Shown: positions 9,490-18,149, counted from the stretch's first letter. The stretch is 64,000 bases of DNA from Streptomyces sp. NBC_01237 (GCF_035917275.1 NZ_CP108508.1:744001-808000); one strand, 5' to 3'. Numbers and translations are program-made. The notes: generated by a model from the letters alone, not told the origin.

Positions 9490-9543
9490 GGGGGCGGGCA
9501 TCCGGTGGGCGGAACACCTTCGCCGCACCGGACGCCCGCCCCC
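9490..9543 (+). terminator. Long hairpin terminator of the polysaccharide operon
   Basis: Two 18-nt arms (9490-9507 and 9526-9543) are complementary at 17 of 18 positions, and a further GGCG/CGCC pairing lies in the loop. There is no U-tract, as is usual in Streptomyces. It lies 10 nt after the CE7 stop, between convergent transcription units, so it may also serve the kinase gene from the other side. Confidence 0.8.
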
Positions 9544-9612
9544 TCTGTGTGCCGTGCCGTGACCGACCCCGCCGAGCACCCCCGCGGGGAGGCCCCCTGG
9601 CGCGGCGTCGGC

Positions 9613-11910
9613 TCAGTGCGGTGGGAGGGCGCCCTGTCCGTGGCGCGCGGCGACCGACCGGTACAGCTCCGCGGCCTCGGCGCCGCGCCCCAGCCGTTCC
9701 AGGCAGTGCGCCTCGTCGTTGCGGCTGGCCAGGGCGTCGGGGTGGTCCGCGCCCAGGATCCGGTCGCGGGCCTCGGCGACCTGCCGGTAGACGGTGAGCG
9801 CGTCCGCCCAGCGGCCCAGCCAGCCCATGCCGACGGCCACCTCGCGGCGGCTGACCAGGGTGTCGGGGTGATCCGGGCCCAGGGTCCGCTCCCGGATCGC
9901 GCACACGTCCAGCGACTCGACGAGCGCCTCCTCCCAGCGGGCGGCCCGGCCCAGGTTGACGCCGAGTATGTGGCGGGCGCGCAGGGTCTCCGCGTCGGCG
10001 GGCCCGTTGATCCTCGTCCGGTCCTCGACCAGGGCGCGGTACAGCTCCAGCGCCTCGGTGCCGCGCCCCAGCCTGCCGAGGCTGATGCCCACCTCGTAAC
10101 GGGCGGCGAGGGTGTCGGGATGGTCGGCGCCGAGCGCGACGGCACGGGCCCGCGCGACACCCTCGTAGGTCCGCAGCGCCTCCTCCCAGCGGCCCAGCTG
10201 ACCGAGGGTGTACGCCACCTCGTACAGGGTGACGAGGGTGTCGGGGTGCGCCGCGCCGAGCAGCCGGGCACGCGCGTCCGCGACCTCCCGGGCCATCCGG
10301 TACGCGTCCTCCGGACGTCCGAGCCTGCTGAGGCTGAACGCCAGGTTGTGGCGGCAGCGCAGGGTGTCCGGGTGGTCGGGCCCCATCGAGCGCTCCCTGG
10401 ACACGAGGACGGCCGCGTACACCTGGTGGGCGTCGAGGTGCCGGCCGAGCTGGCCCAGTACGTACGCGGTCTCCTGACGGGCTGCCAGGGTCTCCGGGTG
10501 GTCCGGGCCCAGTGTGCGCGCGCGGCCCTCGGCGACCCGGCCGAACTCCCGCAGCGCGTCGGTGGCACGGCCGGTGCGGCTGAGGGTGAACCCGACCTCG
10601 TAGCGGCTGGCGAGCGTGTCGGGGTGATCGGGGCCGAGTACCTGTTCCCGCTCGGCGGCGACCGAGCGGTGGACCCCGCCCGCCTCGTGCCAGTGGCCGC
10701 GGCGGCCGAGGTCGATGCCCGCGCGGTGCCGTTCGGCGAGGGTGGCGAGCGATTCGGGCGAGGGAGTGGGAAGGGGGGTCTCCGGGCGGACCGACGGGTG
10801 ACCGGACGGGTGACCGGAGGGGTGACCGGCCGAGGACGTCGGCAGTACGACGCCGGTCGTCCACTGTCCGGTCAGTCCGGCCGTGTGGTCGGGCAGCTGC
10901 GGGCCGGGGCGCCCCCCGCCCGCCTTGTGCCCCGTGGTCATGCTGCGGGTCCACGACGGCAGAGCCGGCTGCCGGGCCGCGGCCGGGCGGCCCGGCAGCG
11001 GGACGGAGGCGTGCGGGGCGGGACGGTCCGGCCCGGACAGGCCCGCGTAGGGCTGTCCGCCGGTCCGCCCGAGGACGATGCGGCGGCGCAGGTCTCCCGC
11101 GTCGGTGGGCCGCTCGTCGGGGGTCTTGGCCAGCAGGTCGAGGACGACGCGGTCGAGGAATCCCGGGAGTTCGGCGCGGTGGGTGCGCAGCGGCTGCGGC
11201 TGGGTGTCGCGGTGTCCGACCAGGATGGCCCAGGCATCGTCCAGGTCGAACGGCGGTACGCCGGTGGCGATCTCGTACAGCACGCAGCCCAGCGAGTAGA
11301 GGTCGCTGCGGTGGTCGACCTGGCCGCCGCTGATCTGCTCGGGCGACATGTAGTGCGGGGTGCCCATCGCGATGCCCGTGCCGGTGAGACGCGAGGTGAA
11401 GCCGATGTCGTGGCCGAGCCGCGCGATGCCGAAGTCGCAGATCTTCACCGTGCCGTCGGCGAGGCGCATGATGTTGGCGGGCTTGAGGTCCCGGTGCACG
11501 ATGCCCTGCTGATGGGTGTAGCCGAGGGCGTCGGCGACCTGCTCCGCGATGTCGACGACGTCCTCGACCGGCAGCGGGTGCTGTGCGTTCCCCTCCAGGA
11601 GCTGGCTCAGATTGCTCCCGTCCAGGAGTTCCATGACCAGGAAGAGGACGCCCTCGTGCTCGCCGAAGTCATGGACGACGGTGACGCCCCGGTGCTGGAG
11701 CGCGGCGGCCACCCGGGCCTCGCGACGGAAGCGTTCGCGCAGGATCCGGGTGAAGGACTGATCGTGCTGGGGCCCCAGCGGCTTGAGGCATTTGACGGCG
11801 ACCTGGCGGCCGAGCGACTCGTCCCGGGCCCGCCACACCTCACCCATGCCCCCGCGCCCGATCACATCGAGCAGCCGGTACCGGCTCTGGATCAGCCTGG
11901 TGTCCGCCAT
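9613..11910 (-). CDS. Soluble Ser/Thr protein kinase fused to kinesin-light-chain-type TPR array
   Basis: The start ATG at 11910 (MADTRLIQSRYRLLDVIG) is followed by a complete Hanks-type kinase domain. It has the Gly-rich loop IGRGGMGEVW, Lys40 in VAVK, HRDLKPAN with catalytic Asp141, DFG at Asp159, and MSPEQ. A Pro-rich linker (about 290-380) leads to eight repeats of about 42 residues with the signature LGPDHPDTL..RYEVG..LGRLGR..EAL, which are TPR_10/12 repeats. No transmembrane segment is present, unlike PASTA kinases, so it is cytosolic and probably recruits partners through the TPRs. It is the last gene after the Cys-rich protein and acyl-CoA dehydrogenase on this strand. The same frame stays open upstream of 11910, but that stretch is covered by the preceding gene. 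Confidence 0.9.
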   Translation of the reverse strand: MADTRLIQSRYRLLDVIGRGGMGEVWRARDESLGRQVAVKCLKPLGPQHDQSFTRILRERFRREARVAAALQHRGVTVVHDFGEHEGVLFLVMELLDGSNLSQLLEGNAQHPLPVEDVVDIAEQVADALGYTHQQGIVHRDLKPANIMRLADGTVKICDFGIARLGHDIGFTSRLTGTGIAMGTPHYMSPEQISGGQVDHRSDLYSLGCVLYEIATGVPPFDLDDAWAILVGHRDTQPQPLRTHRAELPGFLDRVVLDLLAKTPDERPTDAGDLRRRIVLGRTGGQPYAGLSGPDRPAPHASVPLPGRPAAARQPALPSWTRSMTTGHKAGGGRPGPQLPDHTAGLTGQWTTGVVLPTSSAGHPSGHPSGHPSVRPETPLPTPSPESLATLAERHRAGIDLGRRGHWHEAGGVHRSVAAEREQVLGPDHPDTLASRYEVGFTLSRTGRATDALREFGRVAEGRARTLGPDHPETLAARQETAYVLGQLGRHLDAHQVYAAVLVSRERSMGPDHPDTLRCRHNLAFSLSRLGRPEDAYRMAREVADARARLLGAAHPDTLVTLYEVAYTLGQLGRWEEALRTYEGVARARAVALGADHPDTLAARYEVGISLGRLGRGTEALELYRALVEDRTRINGPADAETLRARHILGVNLGRAARWEEALVESLDVCAIRERTLGPDHPDTLVSRREVAVGMGWLGRWADALTVYRQVAEARDRILGADHPDALASRNDEAHCLERLGRGAEAAELYRSVAARHGQGALPPH

Positions 11911-11938
11911 CGCCTGCTTCTCGCCCCCGTCGCTCCGC

Positions 11939-12490
11939 CTACTGCTGCGCCCTCCCCGGCCCGTCCAGTATGGCGGCCCGGCCGCGGAGTTTGTACGGGG
12001 TGGGGCGGCTGTCCGGGCCGAGCCGCGCCATCGCCTTCGGAGTATGTCCGGGCGGCAGTTGCCGGCGCAGCCTGGCGGGGATGGCCCGCAGCAGGGCGCC
12101 GGTGGCGCGCAGACGGCGGTCGACGACGTGCGGGGGCGGCGCTGGTCTGCCGTACGGCTCATGGGCGTACGGAGGCAGCGCCGGGTAGCCGAGTGCCGCC
12201 ACGCGCCGCCGGAGCAGCGCACGCGCCGGGACGAGGAGGGCGTGGACGGGCGGCCTGCGGAGAAAGCCGTCGCCCCCGAACGCCTCCTGCCTGGCGAGGA
12301 GTTCGGGGAGCACCCGGTCGAAGCAGGCGGCGAGGTGTGCGGCGGAGGCGGGGACGTGGTCCGGATCGAGGCCGACCGGGCGCGCCCCCTCGCGGTGTTC
12401 GTCGACACAGCGGTCGGCCCGGGCGTCGGCGAGCGGACAGCCGGAGCGGCGTTCGACCTGGAGGCAGGAGTCGGCCTCGGCGCAGTGCAC
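11939..12490 (-). CDS. Conserved-looking protein of unknown function with N-terminal Cys cluster
   Basis: I do not recognise this 183-residue protein. Codon third positions are strongly G/C, so it is very likely real. The only in-frame start after the acyl-CoA dehydrogenase stop (12542) is GTG 12490. The first ~30 residues carry four cysteines (HCAEADSC, SGCPL, ADRCVDEH), which could bind a metal or a Fe-S cluster. The remainder is Arg/Leu-rich and probably helical (LLVPARALLRRRVAALGYPALPPY), with no clear signal peptide or long membrane helix. It sits between the dehydrogenase (51 nt upstream) and the kinase (28 nt downstream), so the three are probably co-transcribed. Confidence 0.62.
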   Translation of the reverse strand: MHCAEADSCLQVERRSGCPLADARADRCVDEHREGARPVGLDPDHVPASAAHLAACFDRVLPELLARQEAFGGDGFLRRPPVHALLVPARALLRRRVAALGYPALPPYAHEPYGRPAPPPHVVDRRLRATGALLRAIPARLRRQLPPGHTPKAMARLGPDSRPTPYKLRGRAAILDGPGRAQQ

Positions 12491-12541
12491 CCCGGCGCCC
12501 GCCGTCTCGGCGGCCCCGGTGGTGCCGTAGGTACCTCCCGC

Positions 12542-13732
12542 TCACCGGCGTACGCGCGGCATTCCGAGGCCGATCCACGAGATGATCTCCCGCTGGATCT
12601 CGTTGTTGCCCCCGCCGAAGGTGAAGATGACGGCGGACCGGTAGCCGCGTTCGAGTTCGCCGTGCAGGACCGCGCCCGCCGAGCCCTCCTTGAGGGGCCC
12701 CGCCGATCCGACGATCTCCATCAGCCACGCGTAGGCGTCGCGGCGGGCCTCGGAGCCGTACACCTTCACGGCCGAGGCGTCCTGCGGGGTGAGGGTGGCG
12801 TCCTGGAGCGCGGAGACCATCTGCCAGTTGAGGAGTTTCATCGCGTCGAGCCGGGTGTGGGTGCGGGCGAGCAGGGCCCGGACCCAGCCGAGGTCGATGA
12901 CGCGGCGGCCGTCGGTCAGTCTGGTGTCGGCGGCCCAGCGCTGGACGTTGTGCAGGGCGCGGACGGCCATGGTGCCGTGGGCGGCGAGGGTGACGCGTTC
13001 GTGGTTGAGCTGGTTGGTGATGAGGCGCCAGCCCTTGTTCTCCTCGCCGACGCGCCGGGAGACGGGGACCTTGATGTTCTCGTAGTAGCTGGCGGTGGTG
13101 TCGTGCGAGGCGAGCGTGTTGATCAGGGTGCAGGAGTATCCGGGGTCGTCCGTCGGCACCAGCAGCATGGTGATGCCCTTGTGCGGCGGCGCCCCGGGGT
13201 CGGTGCGCACGGCGAGCCAGACCCAGTCGGCGGTGTCGCCGTTGGTGGTCCAGATCTTCTGCCCGTTGACGGTGTAGTGGCCGGTGGCCTCGTCGCCCTC
13301 ACGGACGGCCCTGGTCCGCAGGGCGGCGAGGTCGGTGCCCGCGTCGGGTTCGCTGTAGCCGATCGCGAAGTCGAGCTCCCCGGCGAGCACCTTGGGCAGG
13401 AAGTACTCCTTCTGCTCGTCGGTGCCGAACTGCATGATCGTCGGTCCGACGGTGTTGAGGGCCATCAGCGGCAGCGGTACGCCGGCCTGGGCGGCCTCGT
13501 CGAAGAAGATGAACTGTTCCATCGGGGACAGCCCGCGTCCGCCGTACTCGCGGGGCCAGCCGACGCCGAGCCAGCCGTCGGTGCCGAGCCGGCGGATGGT
13601 CTCGCGGTAGAAGCGTTTCTGAGCGGCGGGTTCCGCGTAGCGCGCATAGGCGTTGTCGGGGACCAGGCCGGCGAAGTACGCGCGCAGCTCGGCGCGCAAC
13701 TGCTGCTGCTCAGGCGTGTATTCGAGGTGCAC
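12542..13732 (-). CDS. Acyl-CoA dehydrogenase family protein
   Basis: Start GTG 13732 (HLEYTPEQQQLRAEL) is chosen because GGAGGGG lies 4-6 nt upstream; the open frame extends further but runs into the methyltransferase gene. The 396 residues show acyl-CoA dehydrogenase domains in order: an N-terminal helical part (about 1-120) with GWLGVGWPREYGGRG, a middle beta part with FAIGYSEPDAGTDLAALRT and GQKIWTTNGDTADW, and a C-terminal helical part ending in FTFGGGNNEIQREIISWIGLGMPR. It oxidises an acyl-CoA to the enoyl-CoA with FAD. The subgroup resembles actinobacterial FadE enzymes for long-chain, branched or sterol-side-chain substrates. The exact substrate is unknown. Confidence 0.88.
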   Translation of the reverse strand: MHLEYTPEQQQLRAELRAYFAGLVPDNAYARYAEPAAQKRFYRETIRRLGTDGWLGVGWPREYGGRGLSPMEQFIFFDEAAQAGVPLPLMALNTVGPTIMQFGTDEQKEYFLPKVLAGELDFAIGYSEPDAGTDLAALRTRAVREGDEATGHYTVNGQKIWTTNGDTADWVWLAVRTDPGAPPHKGITMLLVPTDDPGYSCTLINTLASHDTTASYYENIKVPVSRRVGEENKGWRLITNQLNHERVTLAAHGTMAVRALHNVQRWAADTRLTDGRRVIDLGWVRALLARTHTRLDAMKLLNWQMVSALQDATLTPQDASAVKVYGSEARRDAYAWLMEIVGSAGPLKEGSAGAVLHGELERGYRSAVIFTFGGGNNEIQREIISWIGLGMPRVRR

Positions 13733-13847
13733 TGCCCCTCCAGAGTCTCGCGTTCGCGTCGTCCGTGCGCGGCGGCGCACAGAGTAGAACGTGTTGCAAG
13801 AATCTGGAAGGGCGACGACCGGAGGACCGGAAAGCCGCCGTCCGCCG

Positions 13848-15005
13848 TCAGCGCTTGACGGCGCGCAGGACGACGAACTTCGGGTCACCGGCCACGGTGA
13901 CGCAGTTGCCGAAGGTCCGGCGCAGCTGGGTGTGGTAGCCGAGATGCCGGTTGCCGACGACCCAGAGTTCACCGCCCTGCCGCAGCGCCGTGCGCGCCGC
14001 GTGGAACATGTTGCGGGCGGTGGCGTCGGTGGTGGCCAGATGGGAGTGGAACGGCGGGTTGTTGAGCACCAGGTCCACGCTGCCGGGGGCGAGGTCCGCG
14101 AGACCGTCGCCGACGATGAAGTCGGCCTTGGCGCCGGCGGGCGTGTTGGCCCGGAAGGTCGCCTCGGCCGACGCGACCGCCTGGTAGGACTCGTCGACGA
14201 AGGTGAGCGCCGCGTCGGGATTGGCGAGTGCGGCGGACAGACCGAGGACACCGTTGCCGCAGCCCAGGTCGACGACATGGTCGGGGCCGGTGCGCGCGGG
14301 CAGGTGGTTGAGGAAGAAGCGGGTGCCGATGTCGAGGCGTTCGGCGCAGAAGATCCCGGCATGGTTGGTCACGGTGCGGCCGGACACGGCGCCGACGTCG
14401 CCGGGCAGCTCGTAGCGGTACGGCCACGGGCTGGGCGCGGAGGTCCGGTCCGGTCCGGGGGTGCAGAAGATCAGCCGCGCCTTCTTCACCGCGAGGGAGG
14501 TGCGGGTCGGCCCGAGGATCCGCTCGAAGAGCTTGAGCGTGGAGGTGTGGATCTCCTTGACCATGCCGGTGCCGATCACCACGGTGCCCGCGTGGACGGA
14601 CGGCGCGAGGCGGTGCAGCTGGTCCTCCAGGAGGGCGAGACTCTTGGGCACCCTCACCAGCAGCACGTCGATCCGGTCCGGCGGGGTGTCGCGTGCGGAC
14701 AGCAGCCGCACCCGGTCGCCGTCGGTCCCGTTGCGGGCGAGGTTCGCCAGGGTGGCGCGCTGCGCGAGGTACGAGTCGGTGATCTGTACGGGCCGGTGGT
14801 CCGCGAGCACGGTGGTCAGAGCGCCCCAGCGGTCGCCCACGACGACCACGGTGCCGGAGAGGTCGACGGGCGCGGCGGCGTCGGGGTCCTCCAGCTGCCG
14901 CAGCAGATACTCATCGGCCGCGTCCCACGCCCGGAACGGGTCGCGCGGGTGCTCGGGGAAGCGGGCGAGATCGAAAGCGCCCTGTGACGTCGTCAAACGG
15001 TTCAT
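13848..15005 (-). CDS. rlmG: 23S rRNA (guanine-N2)-methyltransferase RlmG-like
   Basis: This 385-residue protein has the two-domain RsmC/RlmG architecture. A degenerate N-terminal methyltransferase-like half (about 1-190, VDLSGTVVVVGDRWGAL) is followed by an active C-terminal Rossmann methyltransferase. Motif I is VVDLGCGNGVLGL, the catalytic motif IV is LVLNNPPFHSH (N-P-P-F), and the end is VAGDPKFVVLRAVKR. The family methylates guanine N2 in ribosomal RNA; RlmG modifies G1835 of 23S rRNA in E. coli. The choice of RlmG over RsmC rests on overall length and N-terminal layout and is moderately sure. The gene is transcribed away from the dehydrogenase with a 115-nt gap. Confidence 0.82.
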   Translation of the reverse strand: MNRLTTSQGAFDLARFPEHPRDPFRAWDAADEYLLRQLEDPDAAAPVDLSGTVVVVGDRWGALTTVLADHRPVQITDSYLAQRATLANLARNGTDGDRVRLLSARDTPPDRIDVLLVRVPKSLALLEDQLHRLAPSVHAGTVVIGTGMVKEIHTSTLKLFERILGPTRTSLAVKKARLIFCTPGPDRTSAPSPWPYRYELPGDVGAVSGRTVTNHAGIFCAERLDIGTRFFLNHLPARTGPDHVVDLGCGNGVLGLSAALANPDAALTFVDESYQAVASAEATFRANTPAGAKADFIVGDGLADLAPGSVDLVLNNPPFHSHLATTDATARNMFHAARTALRQGGELWVVGNRHLGYHTQLRRTFGNCVTVAGDPKFVVLRAVKR

Positions 15006-15269
15006 TGTGCACCCAGGCTAGCCGAGCGCCGGTGAAACCTCCGGGGGCGCCCTGCGCACCCGGGCCGCCCGGGCCGCCCCGGCGCCGGTTCGCCAGCGTC
15101 GCCACGCACACCTCACCGCCGGTTCAGCCCGTCACCGCGCGCACCCCGGCGCTTGCCCGCATCCCGCCGCGCCACCCTCACGGGACGCACGCGTCCGGCG
15201 GCCATCGGCGGGGCCGGCCGTCGCCGGGCCCCGCGCTCCCGGCCGCTCCCGGCCGCTCCTCCGGACCCG

Positions 15270-15488
15270 CTACGGAAGCTGCTTGTCGATGGCCGACCGC
15301 CCCTCGGCGGCCAGCTTGCGCCGCGCCCACTCCAGCGTCTGCGGTGTCAGATCCCGCCCGGAGGCGAGCACCAGGTCCTCCGCGGTCGGCCGGTCGCTCC
15401 CGCCCGTGTGCAGAAGACGGTCGGGAGTCACCTCCTGCCACTCGGGCACAGGTGTGGTCACGGATACGGATTCGGGCTCTTCGCTCAT
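15270..15488 (-). CDS. Small conserved-type hypothetical protein (72 aa)
   Basis: Start ATG 15488 (MSEEPESVSVTTPVPEW) has a good GAGGAGG site 5-6 nt upstream; an in-frame ATG 39 nt earlier lacks one. The 72 residues are acidic at the N-terminus, followed by EVTPDRLLHTGGSDRPTAEDLVLASGRDLTP and a helical, charged C-terminus (LEWARRKLAAEGRSAIDKQLP). No signal peptide, membrane segment or Cys motif is present. It looks like one of the small cytosolic proteins common in Streptomyces. No function is proposed. It is divergent from the endonuclease gene. Confidence 0.65.
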   Translation of the reverse strand: MSEEPESVSVTTPVPEWQEVTPDRLLHTGGSDRPTAEDLVLASGRDLTPQTLEWARRKLAAEGRSAIDKQLP

Positions 15489-15820
15489 GCCGCCTCCTCG
15501 TCCTTCCCGGCAATTCTCGCGCCGCACGGACGTGACCGCATCCGGGTCGGGAAGCCGCCCGCCGGGATCGGTCCCGGGCCGGTCCCGGACCCACTCCCGG
15601 ACCCGCTCCCGGACTGGTCGCGGCCCCGCCGAGGCGCCCCGGCGGGGCGGTACGGGCCACCCTCACTTGACCTGCACATGATAGGTACGCAGCGTTCACA
15701 CAGGGGGCACGGTGCGTGTGGAAGGCTCCCGGCTGACCACACACCACACGACCACCGCGATGCCGTCCCCAACCCAGTGCCGGCGTCCGTGGTGCCCGCG
15801 TTCCGGAGAGGACACCCCAC
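15489..15820. other. Intergenic region, small Pro-codon-like direct repeats
   Basis: This 332-nt divergent intergenic region presumably holds promoters for the 72-aa protein and the endonuclease. Around 15575-15615 there are about three imperfect copies of a 12-nt unit (CTCCCGGACCCG). A TTGACC sequence lies near 15668, but no -10 box is spaced properly after it. I see no coding signal or RNA gene here. Confidence 0.4.
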
Positions 15821-16645
15821 ATGTCCCGTCGTCACCTGTTCTACGCGCGTCCACTACTGGCCACCGCGGCCGCCGTCGCCGTGCTCGCGGGCACCGCGGC
15901 CGCCGCACCGGCCCAGCCCCGGCCGGACGGAGCGGCCTCGGCGGCCCCGTCCACCGCCCTCGACGACACGTACTACCAGGACGCCCTCGGCAAGACCGGT
16001 ACCGAGCTCAAGGGCGCCCTGCACACGATCATCAGCGACCAGACCAAGCTCTCCTACAGCCAGGTGTGGGACGCCCTCAAGAACACCGACGAGGACCCCG
16101 CCAACTCCTCCAACGTCATCCTCCTCTACACCGGGCGCTCGCAGTCCAAGAGCGAGAACGGCGGCAACGCGGACCAGTGGAACCGGGAGCACGTCTGGGC
16201 CAAGTCGCACGGCGACTTCGGCACGGCGACCGGCCCCGGCACCGACATCCACCACCTGCGCCCCGAGGATGTCTCGGTCAACTCCACCCGCGGCAACAAG
16301 GACTTCGACAACGGCGGCAGCCAGTTGGGCGAGGCCCCGGGCAACTACACCGACAGCGACTCCTTCGAACCGCGTGACGCGGTCAAGGGCGATGTCGCCC
16401 GGATGATCCTCTACATGGCGGTGCGGTACGAGGGCGACGACTCCTTCGCCGACCTCGAACCCAACGACCGGGTCGGAAACGGTTCCGCCCCGAACATCGG
16501 CAAGCTGTCCGTACTGAAGCAGTGGAGCCAGGAAGACCCGCCGGACACCTTCGAACAGCGGCGCAACGACGTCATATTCGACCAGTACCAGCACAACCGG
16601 AACCCGTTCATCGACCACCCCGAATGGGTCGAGGCCATCTGGTAG
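15821..16645 (+). CDS. Secreted endonuclease I (EndA/NucM family nonspecific nuclease)
   Basis: This 274-residue protein has a Sec signal peptide (PLLATAAAVAVLAGTAAAAPAQ). The mature domain has the endonuclease I layout: VILLYTGRSQSK, then the catalytic WNREHVWAKSHG (His metal/general base region), then DIHHLRPEDVSVNSTRGNKDF, and a C-terminal VKGDVARMILYMAVRYEG segment. The family degrades DNA, and often RNA, without sequence preference in a Mg/Ca-dependent way. In a soil streptomycete it probably scavenges nucleotides or phosphate from extracellular DNA. The start ATG 15821 is supported by GGAGAGG about 8 nt upstream. It is monocistronic, with a complex hairpin region just after the stop. 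Confidence 0.9.
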   Translation: MSRRHLFYARPLLATAAAVAVLAGTAAAAPAQPRPDGAASAAPSTALDDTYYQDALGKTGTELKGALHTIISDQTKLSYSQVWDALKNTDEDPANSSNVILLYTGRSQSKSENGGNADQWNREHVWAKSHGDFGTATGPGTDIHHLRPEDVSVNSTRGNKDFDNGGSQLGEAPGNYTDSDSFEPRDAVKGDVARMILYMAVRYEGDDSFADLEPNDRVGNGSAPNIGKLSVLKQWSQEDPPDTFEQRRNDVIFDQYQHNRNPFIDHPEWVEAIW

Positions 16646-16655
16646 GCGGACCGCT

Positions 16656-16764
16656 CCGGCCACGCTCCCCCACGCGGACGGCTGTCCGGCACGATGCGGC
16701 GCGCACCTGAACGCGGGTGCCCTCCCGCGCCACGTCGTGCCACCGCGTCGGGGAGCGTTCCCGG
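16656..16764. terminator. Nested multi-stem inverted repeat between convergent genes
   Basis: The outer arms 16662-16677 and 16743-16758 pair with one mismatch, and GGCC/GGCC at 16656-16659 with 16761-16764 can extend the stem. Inside lie GGCACGA/TCGTGCC (688-694 with 735-741 of 16,000), GGCGCG/CGCGCC (698-703 with 726-731) and GCACC/GGTGC (703-707 with 716-720), giving one long interrupted stem. It lies between the convergent endonuclease and glutaminase genes and probably terminates both. Confidence 0.7.
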
Positions 16765-16796
16765 CCGAGCCCCTTCCGCCGCACGCGCCGCCCCGG

Positions 16797-18149
16797 TCAG
16801 CCGGCCCCCGGCAGTGCGTGGGCGCAGTACTGGACGGCCTGCTCGCGGGAGGCGTAGCGCGGCAGATCCTGGCCGGTGCGCTCCCTGACGAGGTCGGGCG
16901 GACCGAGCCGGTCCGCCGGGTCGACGACAGCCGCGCGCCGGCCGTCCCCCGCGAGCCGGGAGAGCCCGGTGTGCAGCATCGCGAGGGCCACGGAGTCGAT
17001 GGTGGTGACCTCGCGCAGGTCGAGCACGACGGAGCCGGTCCGCTCAGGTCCGGACTCGTCCAGGGCGTAGAGCACCCGTTCCGCGGCCGTGAAGTCGAGG
17101 GCGCCCTGCGCGGCGACCACCCCCACCCTTTCCCGCAGTGCGCGTTCGCGGTCGTCGGCGGGCGCCGACGGCAGATCGTCGGCGGTGGTGGCGAGGGTGA
17201 CGGTGGATCCGGGGAGCGCCGGGTTGTTCATCAGATGGAGTCCGAGCCGCCGCGACAGTGCGCCCAGCGCGGCGTGCCCGCGCACCGACGTGCCGGACGC
17301 GTCCAGCGGCGGGCTGTAGGTGGCCAGACCGAAACGGGCCGGGCCCGCCGCGATCAGTCCGCCGGACACTCCGCTCTTGGCCGGCAGACCGACCCGCAGC
17401 AGCCAGTCGCCGGAGGCGTCGTACATGCCGCAGGTGGCCATGACGGCGAGGACCTGTGCCGCGACCTCGGCCGAGACCACGGTGTCCCCCGTGAGTGGAT
17501 TGACGCCACCGTGGGCGAGGGTCGCGGCCATCGTGGCGAGATCGACGGCGGTGGCCCGGACGGCACACTGCCGGAAGTACGTCTCCACCGCCGCCACGGG
17601 GTCGACGGGCAGGGTTCCGGCGCTGCGGATCAGATAGGCGAGCGCCCGGTTGCGGTCCCCGGTCGCCGCCTCGGAGGCGTACACCTCCTCGTCGACGTCG
17701 AGACGCCGTCCGGCGAAGCTGCCCAGGCAGTGCAGGATCCGGTCGAACGCGGGCTCGTCGGGGGTGTCGGGGATCAGCGCGGTGGTGACGATGGCGCCCG
17801 CGTTGACCATGGCGTTGGCCGGCCGTCCGGTGACCGGTTCCAGGCTGATGGCGTTGAACGCCTCGCCGCTCGGTTCCGCGCTCACCCAGCGGCCCACCTC
17901 GTCGAGGCCGAGGACGGACAGGGCGAGCGCGTAGACGAACGGCTTGGAGATCGACTGAAGGGTGAAGGGGATCTCCGCCTCACCCATGCTGTAGCGATGT
18001 CCGTCCATGCTGACCAGGGCCAGCCCGAAGGCGTCCGGGTCGGCAAGGGTCAACTTCGGGATGTAGTCGGCCAGTTGCCCCTCACGTACGCCGATGAACT
18101 CGGCGCGCAGTTCCCGCAGGGCATCGGTCACGGCGTCGGCGGCGCTCAT
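16797..18149 (-). CDS. glsA: Glutaminase with C-terminal STAS domain
   Basis: This 450-residue protein has residues 1 to about 310 as a complete serine-dependent glutaminase. It shows TLQSISKPFVYAL (Ser-x-x-Lys nucleophile/base), NAMVNAGAIV, a YxxS-like segment in VYASEAATGDRNRALAYLI, and GLPAKSGVSGGL. It hydrolyses glutamine to glutamate and ammonia. Residues about 345-440 form an STAS domain (GALDFTAAERVLYALDE, VVLDLREVTTIDSVALAMLHTGLS) with a serine at the position phosphorylated in anti-anti-sigma factors. The catalytic part is of normal length, so this is a genuine C-terminal fusion. It hints at regulation by nucleotide or partner binding, which is inference. Confidence 0.9.
   Translation of the reverse strand: MSAADAVTDALRELRAEFIGVREGQLADYIPKLTLADPDAFGLALVSMDGHRYSMGEAEIPFTLQSISKPFVYALALSVLGLDEVGRWVSAEPSGEAFNAISLEPVTGRPANAMVNAGAIVTTALIPDTPDEPAFDRILHCLGSFAGRRLDVDEEVYASEAATGDRNRALAYLIRSAGTLPVDPVAAVETYFRQCAVRATAVDLATMAATLAHGGVNPLTGDTVVSAEVAAQVLAVMATCGMYDASGDWLLRVGLPAKSGVSGGLIAAGPARFGLATYSPPLDASGTSVRGHAALGALSRRLGLHLMNNPALPGSTVTLATTADDLPSAPADDRERALRERVGVVAAQGALDFTAAERVLYALDESGPERTGSVVLDLREVTTIDSVALAMLHTGLSRLAGDGRRAAVVDPADRLGPPDLVRERTGQDLPRYASREQAVQYCAHALPGAG

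Noticed and set aside
11911..12408. An N-terminal extension of the TPR kinase
   Set aside because: The kinase frame is open upstream of 11910, but that stretch is the shadow of the well-biased 183-residue gene, and the kinase domain begins right after ATG 11910.
9505..12585. A 1026-codon plus-strand frame opposite the Ser/Thr kinase
   Set aside because: It mirrors the TPR repeats on the other strand and contains no motif. The kinase on the minus strand has every Hanks motif.
15653..15700. TTGACC near the endonuclease gene as a sigma-70 promoter
   Set aside because: The nearest -10-like sequence (TAGGTA) is only 9 nt away, and nothing suitable lies at 16-19 nt.
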